A stretch of 9,761 nucleotides of DNA from Deltaproteobacteria bacterium (GTDB taxonomy: Bacteria > Myxococcota_A > UBA9160 > SZUA-336): NCBI GenBank assembly GCA_030665705.1, contig DAOUZG010000042.1:1-9761 (forward strand). Direction: 5' to 3'. Below the pieces are notes generated by a model that searched no databases, was not told where the DNA came from, and worked only from the letters and a program-made list of their open reading frames with translations. Below are positions 1 to 6,274 of the stretch, piece by piece. How positions within the stretch are numbered: the stretch's first letter is position 1; the number at the start of each line of letters is the position of its first letter. Made by a program: the position numbers and the translations under genes.

Positions 1-78
1 TTCGGGCGCTCCGAGCCCGAGTTCACCTGGGAACGAACGGATCGAGCCGAGGAGCTTCGACGGGACCTCGGCCTCTGA
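1..78 (+). CDS. metK: S-adenosylmethionine synthetase, C-terminal end (partial)
   Basis: Reading from base 1 gives 25 residues, FGRSEPEFTWERTDRAEELR then RDLGL, followed by TGA at 76-78. This matches the conserved end of S-adenosylmethionine synthetase, where an FGR tripeptide is followed a few residues later by a W-E-x-T-D pattern and a short helix (the E. coli protein ends in a very similar way). The enzyme makes SAM from ATP and methionine in the cytoplasm. The rest of the gene lies outside the window, so the active site cannot be judged. The next gene, 103 bases downstream on the same strand, is ahcY, which removes the product of SAM-dependent methylation; that pairing strongly supports the call despite the short fragment. 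Confidence 0.85.
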   Translation, partial: FGRSEPEFTWERTDRAEELRRDLGL

Positions 79-181
79 GCGTGGGGCCCGCCGGGGCCGT
101 ACCGGTTGCCGCGTCGCTGACAGGCCCTTAAGGTGTGGGACCCTGTGGGTTGACGATGAACCCCAAGACGGGAGCAAGCGC
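79..181 (+). other. metK-ahcY intergenic leader, possibly structured
   Basis: This 103-base GC-rich spacer has no recognisable promoter. Weak pairing is possible between GGGCC (94-98) and GGCCC (123-127), and a small stem GGGTT (147-151)/AACCC (159-163) sits just before the ahcY ribosome site. A short purine run, GGGAG at 170-174, lies 7 bases before the ahcY ATG and serves as Shine-Dalgarno. SAH and SAM riboswitches often occur before ahcY and metK genes, so I looked for their conserved cores and did not find them. The likeliest reading is a read-through spacer in a metK-ahcY operon. Confidence 0.4.
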
Positions 182-1447
182 ATGTACGAGACGGACCGCG
201 TGAAGATCGCGAACTCCTCGCTCGCGGAGGCGGGGTACAAGAAGCTGGCGTGGGCGGAAAGCCGGATGCCCGTGATGATGAAGCTACGCCGGCAGTTCGA
301 GAAAGAGCGGCCGCTCGAAGGACAGCGCATCGCCGGGTGTCTGCACGTCACCAAGGAGACCGCCGTTCTGGTCCGAACGCTCGTTGCTGTCGGAGCGGAG
401 GTCTCCTGGTCGGGTTGCAACCCACTCTCCACACAGGACGAGATCGCTGCGGCGCTGGCCGCCGACGGGATCTCGATCTTCGCGTGGCACGGGATGAACG
501 TGGATGAGTTCTACTGGTGTATCGAAGAGACGATCCGGTTCGAGCCAACACTCACCCTGGACGACGGGGCCGATCTCATCTTCCGGTTGCACCGGGATCA
601 CCCGGATCGCGCGCGAAGGCTCCGGGGCGGGACCGAGGAGACGACTACGGGCGTGCACCGGCTGCGGGCCATGGCCGACGACGGAAAGCTCCTCTACCCG
701 GTCATTGCGGTGAACGACGCCGAGACGAAGTGGGACTTCGACAACGTGTTCGGCACCGGTCAGTCCTCGATAGACGGGATCCTGCGGGCTACCTCCGTAC
801 TGCTGGCTGGGAAGACCTTCGTCGTAGCGGGGTACGGCCACTGCGGCCGCGGATGCGCCACCCGCGCCCGCGGGATGGGTGCACACGTCGTCGTGACGGA
901 GGTCGAGCCGATCAAAGCACTGCGGGCCACGCTCGATGGCTTCCCCGTAATGTCGATGGAAGAGGCGGCCCGGGTCGGAGACCTCTTCATTACAGCCACC
1001 GGGATGAAAGACGTGATCGTTCGTCGTCACTTCGAGGCGATGAAGGACGGCGCGATCGTGTGCAATACGGGCCACTACGACTGCGAACTGAATTTGAAGG
1101 ACCTCGCGGCCCTGGCGAAGGGTGTAGAGGAACTCCGCCCCAATAACGAGTGTTACACGCTCGAGGACGGGCGTCGGATCTTCGTGCTCGCGCAGGGGCG
1201 CCTCGTGAATCTGGCCGCTGCGGAAGGGCACCCGAGCGAGGTCATGGATATGAGCTTCGCGAACCAGCTGCTCTCCATGATTCGGCTCGCTCGGGAGGGA
1301 GAGAACCTCCCGCCGGCGGTCTACGAGATCGATCCCGCGCAGGACCGCGAGATCGCCTCGATCAAACTCGCGTGTACGGGAATCGAGATCGACAGGCTGA
1401 CGCCCGAGCAGGTCGCGTACCGAACCGATTACTCGAGCGGAACTTGA
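182..1447 (+). CDS. ahcY: Adenosylhomocysteinase (S-adenosylhomocysteine hydrolase)
   Basis: This 421-residue NAD-dependent cytoplasmic enzyme reversibly splits S-adenosylhomocysteine into adenosine and homocysteine, relieving product inhibition of methyltransferases. Visible family motifs in order: GCLHVTKETAVL, with H55 at the position of the catalytic histidine; the LDDGADL aspartates D127/D128; GGTEETTTGVHRL with E152/E153; VNDAETKWDFDN with K183, D187 and N188, matching the substrate/NAD site of the family; and a Rossmann GYGHCGRG (glycines 217, 219, 222). Near the C-terminus GHPSEVMDMSFANQ is the usual second signature. The length is that of the short archaeal/Thermotoga-like form, lacking the roughly 40-residue insertion of many bacterial enzymes. 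ATG at 182 follows GGGAG and opens with the normal family N-terminus. It follows metK and is probably co-transcribed. Confidence 0.97.
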   Translation: MYETDRVKIANSSLAEAGYKKLAWAESRMPVMMKLRRQFEKERPLEGQRIAGCLHVTKETAVLVRTLVAVGAEVSWSGCNPLSTQDEIAAALAADGISIFAWHGMNVDEFYWCIEETIRFEPTLTLDDGADLIFRLHRDHPDRARRLRGGTEETTTGVHRLRAMADDGKLLYPVIAVNDAETKWDFDNVFGTGQSSIDGILRATSVLLAGKTFVVAGYGHCGRGCATRARGMGAHVVVTEVEPIKALRATLDGFPVMSMEEAARVGDLFITATGMKDVIVRRHFEAMKDGAIVCNTGHYDCELNLKDLAALAKGVEELRPNNECYTLEDGRRIFVLAQGRLVNLAAAEGHPSEVMDMSFANQLLSMIRLAREGENLPPAVYEIDPAQDREIASIKLACTGIEIDRLTPEQVAYRTDYSSGT

Positions 1448-1459
1448 CCCCCTGGGGCC

Positions 1460-1492
1460 TCCCGGAGGTGGTTGACGCTCCGGGGTTCCTTT
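1460..1492 (+). terminator. Possible weak intrinsic terminator after ahcY
   Basis: CCCGGAG (1461-1467) and CTCCGGG (1478-1484) form a perfect 7-bp GC stem, extendable by one T-G pair, with a 10-base loop. It is followed by a short pyrimidine stretch, TTCCTTT (1486-1492), which is a poor uridine tract. It starts 13 bases after the ahcY stop and lies in the only gap (77 bases) before the SpoIID-like gene, so it may separate the methyl-cycle genes from the sec cluster or only attenuate read-through. Confidence 0.4.
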
Positions 1493-1524
1493 GCGATACC
1501 TCGGACGCTGCTCGGGGAGGGGGA

Positions 1525-2640
1525 GTGGCCCGCGTCCGAAGGTCTCTTGCTGTCCTGTTGCTGTTCGTCTGGAGCGGCTCCGTTCAGGCCGAGGTGGAGG
1601 TCCGCGTCCGCGTGGAGGCCGGGGCGACGAAGGTCCGGGTCGTGGGCTCCTCGCTTCGGGTCGACGGGCGGCCCGTGGCCGGAGGCAAGCTGCTCGCCGT
1701 TCCCGCTCCCGGTCCAGCGGTACGGGCCGGGGAATGGGTTCGTCCGGGTTCGCTCCCGGTGGCGGCCGAAGGTCCCGTTACGGTCCAGGGCCGGCCCCAT
1801 ACGGGGAAGGTCGCCATCCTTCCGACGCCGAAGGGGGAGCTGGACGTCGTGACCACCGTGCCCCTGGAGGCATACGTGGAGCGCGCGGTGGCGGGAGAGA
1901 TCTACGCGAGCTGGCCGATGGAGGCGCTCAAGGCGCAGGCGGTGGCGGCGCGGACCTATGCGCTCCACATGTGCGAGCAGAGCAGAGGGGCACCCTTCGA
2001 CGTCGAAGGGTCCGTGCTCTCGCAGCGATACGCGACCGGTCCCGTGCACGAGCGGGTCCGCGACGCGGTCCGCTCGACCCGCGGCGAGTTTCTCGCCTTT
2101 GAGGGAGAGCCGATCCTCGCCGCCTTTCACACAACGGCGGGGGGACAGACCGCCGCGTCGGAAGAGGTCTGGGGGGAGTCTCTGCCCTACTTGAAGCGGG
2201 TCGACTCTCCCGATGAGGAGTCGCCCGAGTACTTCTGGAGCTACCAGATCGAAATGGAGGAACTCCGACAGGCGCTGGCGGAGGCCGGAGTTCCAACCGA
2301 TTCCGACGGTGGAGTCCGTGTGCTCGAGCGCACGCCGAGCGGGCGGGTCGCGCGGGTGGAGGTCGCGGGGGCGGAGCTCTCCGGGCGCGAGCTGCGACAG
2401 CTCCTCGGCCTCGGCGCATTCCGCAGCACGCTGTTCGAGGTGCGCGTCCACGGGGATCAGGTCCGCTTTCTGGGCAGCGGAGCCGGGCACGGGGTGGGCC
2501 TCTCTCAGTGGGGTGCCCGTGAGATGGCCCGCCAGGGAAGGACTTACCGCGAAATCCTCACGCATTACTTTCGGGGTACTGGCGTTCGTTCCCTCCAGGA
2601 CGTTGCAGCGGCCCCCGCGCGAGGGGAGGGGCCGCGGTGA
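1525..2640 (+). CDS. Secreted SpoIID/LytB-family peptidoglycan lytic protein
   Basis: A 371-residue protein of the SpoIID/LytB family, whose characterised member cleaves peptidoglycan glycan strands as a lytic transglycosylase. The reading frame is open much further upstream inside ahcY, but GTG 1525 is preferred: it follows a purine run (GGGGAGG, 1514-1520) and opens directly into a signal peptide with basic start MARVRR, hydrophobic core LAVLLLFV and a cleavage-like SVQA-E near residue 22. The family core begins at VERAVAGEIYASWP, where E125 aligns with the catalytic glutamate of SpoIID, and continues with MEALKAQAVAARTYAL. The second signature, GHGVGLSQWGAREMA at about 321-335, precedes ILTHYF near the end. 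It should act in the periplasm on denuded glycan, and in a non-sporulating diderm its role would be general wall remodelling. Its TGA overlaps the yajC start. Confidence 0.88.
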   Translation: MARVRRSLAVLLLFVWSGSVQAEVEVRVRVEAGATKVRVVGSSLRVDGRPVAGGKLLAVPAPGPAVRAGEWVRPGSLPVAAEGPVTVQGRPHTGKVAILPTPKGELDVVTTVPLEAYVERAVAGEIYASWPMEALKAQAVAARTYALHMCEQSRGAPFDVEGSVLSQRYATGPVHERVRDAVRSTRGEFLAFEGEPILAAFHTTAGGQTAASEEVWGESLPYLKRVDSPDEESPEYFWSYQIEMEELRQALAEAGVPTDSDGGVRVLERTPSGRVARVEVAGAELSGRELRQLLGLGAFRSTLFEVRVHGDQVRFLGSGAGHGVGLSQWGAREMARQGRTYREILTHYFRGTGVRSLQDVAAAPARGEGPR

Positions 2641-3014
2641 GCGGGGTAGAGGGGATCGAGCTCGTTCTGGCGCAGACGGCACCCACAGCGGAGGGGAGAC
2701 CGCAGGGCTCGGGGGGTGGGCTCGGCTTCTTCCTGCCGCTGATCGCGATGTTCCTGCTTCTTTACGCTCTGGTGATTCGTCCCCAGTCGCGTCAGCAGAA
2801 GGAACACCGGAAAATGGTTGCCGCGATCCAGAAGGGCGATGAAATCGTGACGAGCGGCGGCCTTCACGGCCGTATAACCGGCATCGCCGATGACGTGCTC
2901 ACGGTCGAGATCGCGGATCGGGTGCGGGTGAAGATCAACCGTACCGCGGTATCGGCCCGGAAGACGGCTCTCGAGGCGAAAGAGAAGAAGGAAGCGAAGG
3001 AGAAGAAGGCGTGA
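2637..3014 (+). CDS. yajC: Sec translocon accessory subunit YajC
   Basis: A 125-residue single-span inner-membrane protein that joins SecD and SecF in the accessory Sec complex and contacts SecYEG. A roughly 28-residue N-terminus precedes a transmembrane helix at about residues 29-47 (GFFLPLIAMFLLLYALVI), immediately followed by the family hallmark RPQSRQQKEHRKM. The small cytoplasmic domain begins with KGDEIVTSGGLHGRITGI (66-83), also diagnostic. The tail is a Lys/Glu/Ala stretch (EAKEKKEAKEKKA) that makes it slightly longer than typical YajC. The GTG start at 2637 overlaps the preceding TGA as GTGA and is preceded by GGGGAGGG at 2623-2630. Its own stop overlaps the secD start in the same way, so the three genes are likely translationally coupled. 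Confidence 0.96.
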   Translation: MSGVEGIELVLAQTAPTAEGRPQGSGGGLGFFLPLIAMFLLLYALVIRPQSRQQKEHRKMVAAIQKGDEIVTSGGLHGRITGIADDVLTVEIADRVRVKINRTAVSARKTALEAKEKKEAKEKKA

Positions 3015-4579
3015 GCCTGCGTGCACGGATCATCTGGGTTGGCGTGATCGTCGTCCTCAGCGCGGTGCTGGCGGTGCCAAACTTCTACTCGCCGGAGGAG
3101 CGCCGGGCGAGTCCGTGGATCGCCGACAACGGGATCAACCTCGGGCTGGATCTACAGGGCGGCGTCCACTGGCTTCTCCGGATCGACACGGGTACGGCCG
3201 TTCGACAAGAGCTCGAGCGGACCGAGTCGGTGCTGCGCGATATCCTGGAGGAGCGTGGGACGGCGGTTCCGGAGATCGAGGTCCTGGAGACCGGCGTGAT
3301 CAAGATCGAGGGGAGCCCCGACGAGATCCGCGTCGTGCGGGGTCTCGTGGGGGAGGAGTTCGACTCGCTCGAGCTCGCGGAGGAGAACGGGGTGCTGAGT
3401 CTCCGCCTGACGGAGACCTGGAACCGGGAGATCGTGCGTCGAGGTGTGCGCCAGGCGCAGGAAGTGCTCCGGAAGCGGATCGACGGCCTCGGCGTGACCG
3501 AGCCGGTCATCGCCCCCCAGGGCGAGGGTCGCATCCTGGTTCAGCTACCCGGCGAGGTCGATCCTGAAGCCGCTGGTTCGCTCCTCAAGAAGACGACCTT
3601 CCTCGAGTTCAAACACGTCCTGAACGCGGCCCCGAACGAAGAGCTCCTCTCCGCGAAGCTCGCGGAAGGGGTCCCCGAGCACCAGGAGATCGTGTTTGTA
3701 CGAAACGAGGATGACTCGGTGGCGGAGGCCCTCCTGGTCCCGGAGCGGCCCCTCCTCACCGGGGCGATGCTCGAGGACGCGAGCATGAGCTTCGACCGGC
3801 GCAACCGTGCGATCGTGCTCTTTACCTGGAACAGCCAGGGAGCGCGGATCTTCCGGGAGTTCTCCGGGGCCCACATCGGCGAGCGTATGGCTGCGATCGT
3901 CGACGGTGATGTGGTCACAGCACCCGTCATCCAGGACCGGATCGGGAGACGCGGTCAGATCTCCGGCCAGTTCACCGAGCAGGAGGCGGCGAATCTCGCG
4001 GTCGCGCTTCGATCGGGGGCGCTGCCGATTCCACTGGTCGTCGAGGAGGAGCGCACGGTCGGTCCCGCACTCGGAGCCGACTCGATCCGGCGGGGGGTCC
4101 GGTCGATCCTGATCGGTGGGGCGCTCGCGATCCTGTTCATGCTCGTCTACTACCGGACGAGCGGGCTGCTCGCCGACCTGACGCTCGGGATCAACCTGGT
4201 GATCATCTTCGCAATCATGGGGCTGGCCGGGGCCACCCTCACCCTGCCGGGCCTCGCCGGACTCGTCCTCACCATTGGAATGGCGGTGGATGCCAATGTC
4301 ATCATCTTCGAGCGGATCCGCGAGGAGCTGCGTTCCGGCAAGCGGACCCGCAACGCGGTCGAGGTAGGATTCCGGCGCTCTACGCTGACCATCCTGGATG
4401 CGAACATCACGACGCTGATTACGGCGCTGGTGCTGTTCCGGTTCGGCACCGGCCCGATCCAGGGCTTTGCGGTAACCCTCTCCATCGGGATCCTCTCCAG
4501 CGTCTTCTGTGCGCTGATCGTCACACGCTTGTTCATCGACCTCGTCCTCTCGCGGGGACCGCAGGCCCTGAGGATCTGA
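3011..4579 (+). CDS. secD: Protein translocase subunit SecD
   Basis: A 522-residue inner-membrane subunit that uses the proton-motive force to pull exported proteins across after SecA-driven translocation. Residues 7-23 form the first membrane helix, followed by the conserved INLGLDLQGGVHWLL at 42-56. A large periplasmic region follows, including LRKRIDGLGVTEPVI and the SGQFTEQEAANLAVALRSGA segment. Five further hydrophobic segments begin at about residue 360. The fourth-helix signature is GMAVDANVIIFERIREE, with D427 at the place of the aspartate required for proton coupling in E. coli SecD (D519). It is shorter than E. coli SecD (615) mainly in the periplasmic part. GTG 3011 overlaps the yajC stop (GTGA), with AAGGAG at 2997-3002 as ribosome site. 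secF begins one base after its stop. Confidence 0.98.
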   Translation: MSLRARIIWVGVIVVLSAVLAVPNFYSPEERRASPWIADNGINLGLDLQGGVHWLLRIDTGTAVRQELERTESVLRDILEERGTAVPEIEVLETGVIKIEGSPDEIRVVRGLVGEEFDSLELAEENGVLSLRLTETWNREIVRRGVRQAQEVLRKRIDGLGVTEPVIAPQGEGRILVQLPGEVDPEAAGSLLKKTTFLEFKHVLNAAPNEELLSAKLAEGVPEHQEIVFVRNEDDSVAEALLVPERPLLTGAMLEDASMSFDRRNRAIVLFTWNSQGARIFREFSGAHIGERMAAIVDGDVVTAPVIQDRIGRRGQISGQFTEQEAANLAVALRSGALPIPLVVEEERTVGPALGADSIRRGVRSILIGGALAILFMLVYYRTSGLLADLTLGINLVIIFAIMGLAGATLTLPGLAGLVLTIGMAVDANVIIFERIREELRSGKRTRNAVEVGFRRSTLTILDANITTLITALVLFRFGTGPIQGFAVTLSIGILSSVFCALIVTRLFIDLVLSRGPQALRI

Positions 4580-4580
4580 A

Positions 4581-5540
4581 ATGGAGCTTGTCCGGCCCGA
4601 CACCCAGATCAACTTCGTCGGACAGGCCCGCATCTGTGCCGTCGTCTCGGCTGTGCTCGTTGCAGCGGTGCTGGTTCTCGCGTTCGTGCGGGGCTTGACG
4701 CTGGGGATCGACTTCTCCGGCGGGACGGTGCTCCAGGTGGAGATCCCCGCAGAGGCGGGACCGGTCGACGAGGGGACGCTCCGAGGGGTCGTGGGCGATG
4801 CCGGCCACCCCGATGCGGTGGTCGTCCGCTTCGGGGCGGTGGAGGAGCGGTCCTTTCTGATCAGTGTACCGGTCTCGAAGGAGAAGCAGCCGAACCTCGA
4901 AGAGGACCTGATGGGGGCGCTGGCCGAGGGTCTGGGAGCGCCGGTCGAGCGTCAGCGCATCGAGAGCGTCGGGCCCCGAATCGGGGCGGAGCTGCGCCGA
5001 AGCGGAATCGGGGCGTTGGTGCTCTCGTGGGCGCTGATCCTGATCTACATCTGGTTCCGTTTCCAGCTTCGCTACGCGCCGGGCGCCGTCCTCGCGCTGA
5101 TTCACGACGTGCTGATCACGGCGGGTGTCTTCATCGCCTTGGGTTTCGAGTTCAACCTACAGGTCCTGGCGGCGCTCCTCGTCGTGATCGGCTACTCGCT
5201 GAACGACACGATCGTGATCTACGACCGGATCCGGGAGAACATCGAGCTGCGGGGCCGCACCCACATCGAGGACGTTGTCAACCAGAGCGTCAACCAGACC
5301 CTTTCCCGGACCTTGCTGACCTCCCTCACGACCCTCCTGGTCGTGGTTACGCTGCTCCTGTTCGGCGGGCCGGTGATCCGGGACTTCGCGCTCGCTCTGA
5401 TGATCGGGGTGGTCGTGGGGACTTACTCGACGATCTACATCGCTAGCTCGATGTTGATCTACCTCGAGCGGCGGTTCGGCGACTCGAGCCCAGGAGCGAG
5501 ACCGCCGCGCCGTGCTCGCGCCGGCGCGAGCGGATCGTAA
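4581..5540 (+). CDS. secF: Protein translocase subunit SecF
   Basis: A 319-residue inner-membrane partner of SecD. The first membrane helix is at about 17-38, followed by the family motif GIDFSGGTVLQVEIP (42 onward), a periplasmic domain to about residue 135 and five more hydrophobic stretches. The key fourth-helix motif GYSLNDTIVIYDRIREN contains N208 and D209; the aspartate corresponds to the conserved one of E. coli SecF (D213). NQTLSRTLLTSLTTLLVV follows, also typical. The tail is short, basic and Gly/Ala-rich, and its final codons lie in a strong GC palindrome at 5514-5531. ATG 4581 is one base after the secD stop, so SecD and SecF are probably made in a coupled, equimolar way. The next gene is convergent. 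Confidence 0.98.
   Translation: MELVRPDTQINFVGQARICAVVSAVLVAAVLVLAFVRGLTLGIDFSGGTVLQVEIPAEAGPVDEGTLRGVVGDAGHPDAVVVRFGAVEERSFLISVPVSKEKQPNLEEDLMGALAEGLGAPVERQRIESVGPRIGAELRRSGIGALVLSWALILIYIWFRFQLRYAPGAVLALIHDVLITAGVFIALGFEFNLQVLAALLVVIGYSLNDTIVIYDRIRENIELRGRTHIEDVVNQSVNQTLSRTLLTSLTTLLVVVTLLLFGGPVIRDFALALMIGVVVGTYSTIYIASSMLIYLERRFGDSSPGARPPRRARAGASGS
5514..5531. terminator. Perfect 18-bp GC palindrome at the secF 3' end (possible bidirectional terminator stem)
   Basis: GCTCGCGCCGGCGCGAGC is a perfect palindrome that can fold as a 7-bp stem with a CCGG tetraloop on either strand. It lies in the last codons of secF, 7 bases before the stop, in a convergent gene pair, where bidirectional terminators are expected. 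No uridine tract follows on either strand, so a classical intrinsic terminator is not supported; an RNA-stabilising 3' stem or pause hairpin is equally possible. Confidence 0.4.
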
Positions 5541-5542
5541 CT

Positions 5543-5614
5543 CGCTAGCCGGCCTGTTCGCGCTAACCGGCCTGTTCGCGCTAACCGGCTTGTTCGCGTT
5601 AACCGGCTTGTTCG
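5543..5614. repeat. Four tandem 18-bp repeats carrying the bactofilin stop codon
   Basis: Four contiguous 18-bp units lie at 5543-5560, 5561-5578, 5579-5596 and 5597-5614, with plus-strand consensus CGCTAACCGGCTTGTTCG and no spacers. Neighbouring units differ by exactly one base, cumulatively. On the minus strand the unit nearest the gene encodes the bactofilin end, E-Q-A-G-stop, and every other unit repeats GAA CAR GCC GGY TAR in the same frame. The three differences between units (TAA/TAG, CAA/CAG, GGT/GGC) are all third-position changes. Each unit also has an imperfect dyad around CGGCC. The array fills almost all of the gap between the secF stop and the bactofilin stop. Confidence 0.93.
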
Positions 5615-6099
5615 GACGGGGCCTGAAGCTCAGCCTGCTGGGTCGTCTTGGCGGATGAGATCGCCGTGGGGGACTTCATGGTCACGCTCCCGTTGACCTG
5701 CGCCCCCTCCTGAACGAGCAGCCGGGGCGACAAGAGGTCTCCGTCGAGGCGTCCCGACTCCTGGATCTCCGTCCGCTCGGTAGCGGTGACGTTTCCAGAG
5801 ACCCGCCCGATGATCGTCACCTCCTTCGCGACGATCTCGGCCTCGATGTGGCCGTTGGGCCCGACCGTGAGGTGGTGGTTCGCGAGTTCGACCCGCCCCT
5901 CGACCCGTCCCTCGATAATGAGGTCCTCCTCTCCGGAGACGTCCCCCCGGATCGTGATCGACTTGCCGATGTTCGCCACGTTGACTCCCCTCTCCGGCGC
6001 CGCCGGCCCGGCGGGTCCGGGCGAGGTCTCGGCCGGGCCGGCCGGGCCGGCTCCTTGCTGGATCTCGCTTCCGGACGTTCGGGTCTTCCAGACGCCCAT
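5599..6099 (-). CDS. Bactofilin-family cytoskeletal protein (polymer-forming, DUF583)
   Basis: A 166-residue bactofilin. These proteins self-assemble without nucleotide into beta-helical filaments, usually at the inner face of the membrane, and organise cell-wall enzymes, stalks or polarity factors. The N-terminus MGVWKTRTSGSEIQQG is followed by a Gly/Ala/Pro linker with two GPAGPA-type segments (about 16-36), then the core at about 40-140 with short-period repeats rich in I/V and G: NIGKSITIRGDVSGEEDL, EGRVEGRVE, VGPNGHIEAEIVAKEV, IGRVSGNVTATE, SGRLDGDL. The tail to residue 166 is polar. ATG 6099 is chosen because a GGGGGG run lies 8 bases upstream; a longer in-frame GTG start at 6162 has no ribosome site. 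It sits alone between tolC and the convergent secF; the SpoIID-like wall enzyme upstream may be related functionally, but nothing here proves it. Confidence 0.93.
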   Translation of the reverse strand: MGVWKTRTSGSEIQQGAGPAGPAETSPGPAGPAAPERGVNVANIGKSITIRGDVSGEEDLIIEGRVEGRVELANHHLTVGPNGHIEAEIVAKEVTIIGRVSGNVTATERTEIQESGRLDGDLLSPRLLVQEGAQVNGSVTMKSPTAISSAKTTQQAELQAPSEQAG

Positions 6100-6274
6100 G
6101 GCTTGTGCCCCCCGTGATCGCTCCAGGGCTAGCTCGTATTCTGTCGTAGAGGGATACCACACCGCGCAGGGCGGGGGAGTGTGAGCCAGCTCACGGCTGT
6201 GGGGTTCTTACACCGCAGCTCTGTTTCTCCCGTGAGGCCCCTCTTCCCGGCACCTGTCGGGGCCCATTCCAGGG
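6100..6274 (-). promoter_or_regulatory. tolC-bactofilin intergenic region with CRP/FNR-like dyad
   Basis: This 175-base gap upstream of bactofilin contains TGTGAGCCAGCTCACG at 6180-6195. It is a perfect GTGAGC-CA-GCTCAC inverted repeat and fits the TGTGA-N6-TCACA pattern of CRP/FNR-family sites at 9 of 10 positions. Its centre is about 88 bases before the bactofilin ATG. Only weak -10-like sequences (for example TATCCC at 6156-6151) lie between. A 15-bp direct repeat with one mismatch, at 6122-6136 and 6268-6282, frames the region. The dyad could instead be a small RNA hairpin. Confidence 0.45.
6236..6264 (-). terminator. Candidate stem downstream of tolC
   Basis: GGCCCC (6236-6241) pairs with GGGGCC (6259-6264) around a 17-base loop, 11 bases past the tolC stop on the minus strand. 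No uridine tract follows, so it is at best a weak or factor-assisted termination signal. Confidence 0.22.

Noticed and set aside
46..181. Possible SAH or SAM riboswitch before ahcY, prompted by the GCCGAGG/CCTCGGC stem at 46-72 and the CGCTGACAGGC string at 115-125
   Set aside because: The conserved SAH core (a GAGGAGCGYUGC-type strand followed later by a CAGGCUC-type strand in a pseudoknot) is not present in order, and the 46-72 stem is inside metK coding sequence. A covariance-model scan (Rfam SAH and SAM families) would settle it; a significant hit would reverse this.
284..1231. Long antisense open frame opposite ahcY (315 codons)
   Set aside because: It is a GC-driven shadow: no ribosome site, a composition rich in Arg/Pro/His/Asp, no recognisable domain, and a convincing gene on the other strand.
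1429..2682. Long antisense open frame opposite the SpoIID-like gene (417 codons)
   Set aside because: Low-complexity, Arg/Pro-rich translation with no family features; the plus-strand protein has a signal peptide and catalytic motifs.
3545..4633. Antisense open frame opposite secD (362 codons)
   Set aside because: Mirrors the codon bias of secD, with a charged repetitive translation and no start signal.
5543..5614. CRISPR-like array
   Set aside because: The 18-bp units are contiguous with no unique spacers, too short for CRISPR repeats, and no cas genes are present.
6100..6162. Longer bactofilin form starting at GTG 6162 (21 extra residues)
   Set aside because: No ribosome site precedes it, and the extension overlaps the direct repeat and likely promoter region, whereas ATG 6099 has a G-rich site at good spacing.
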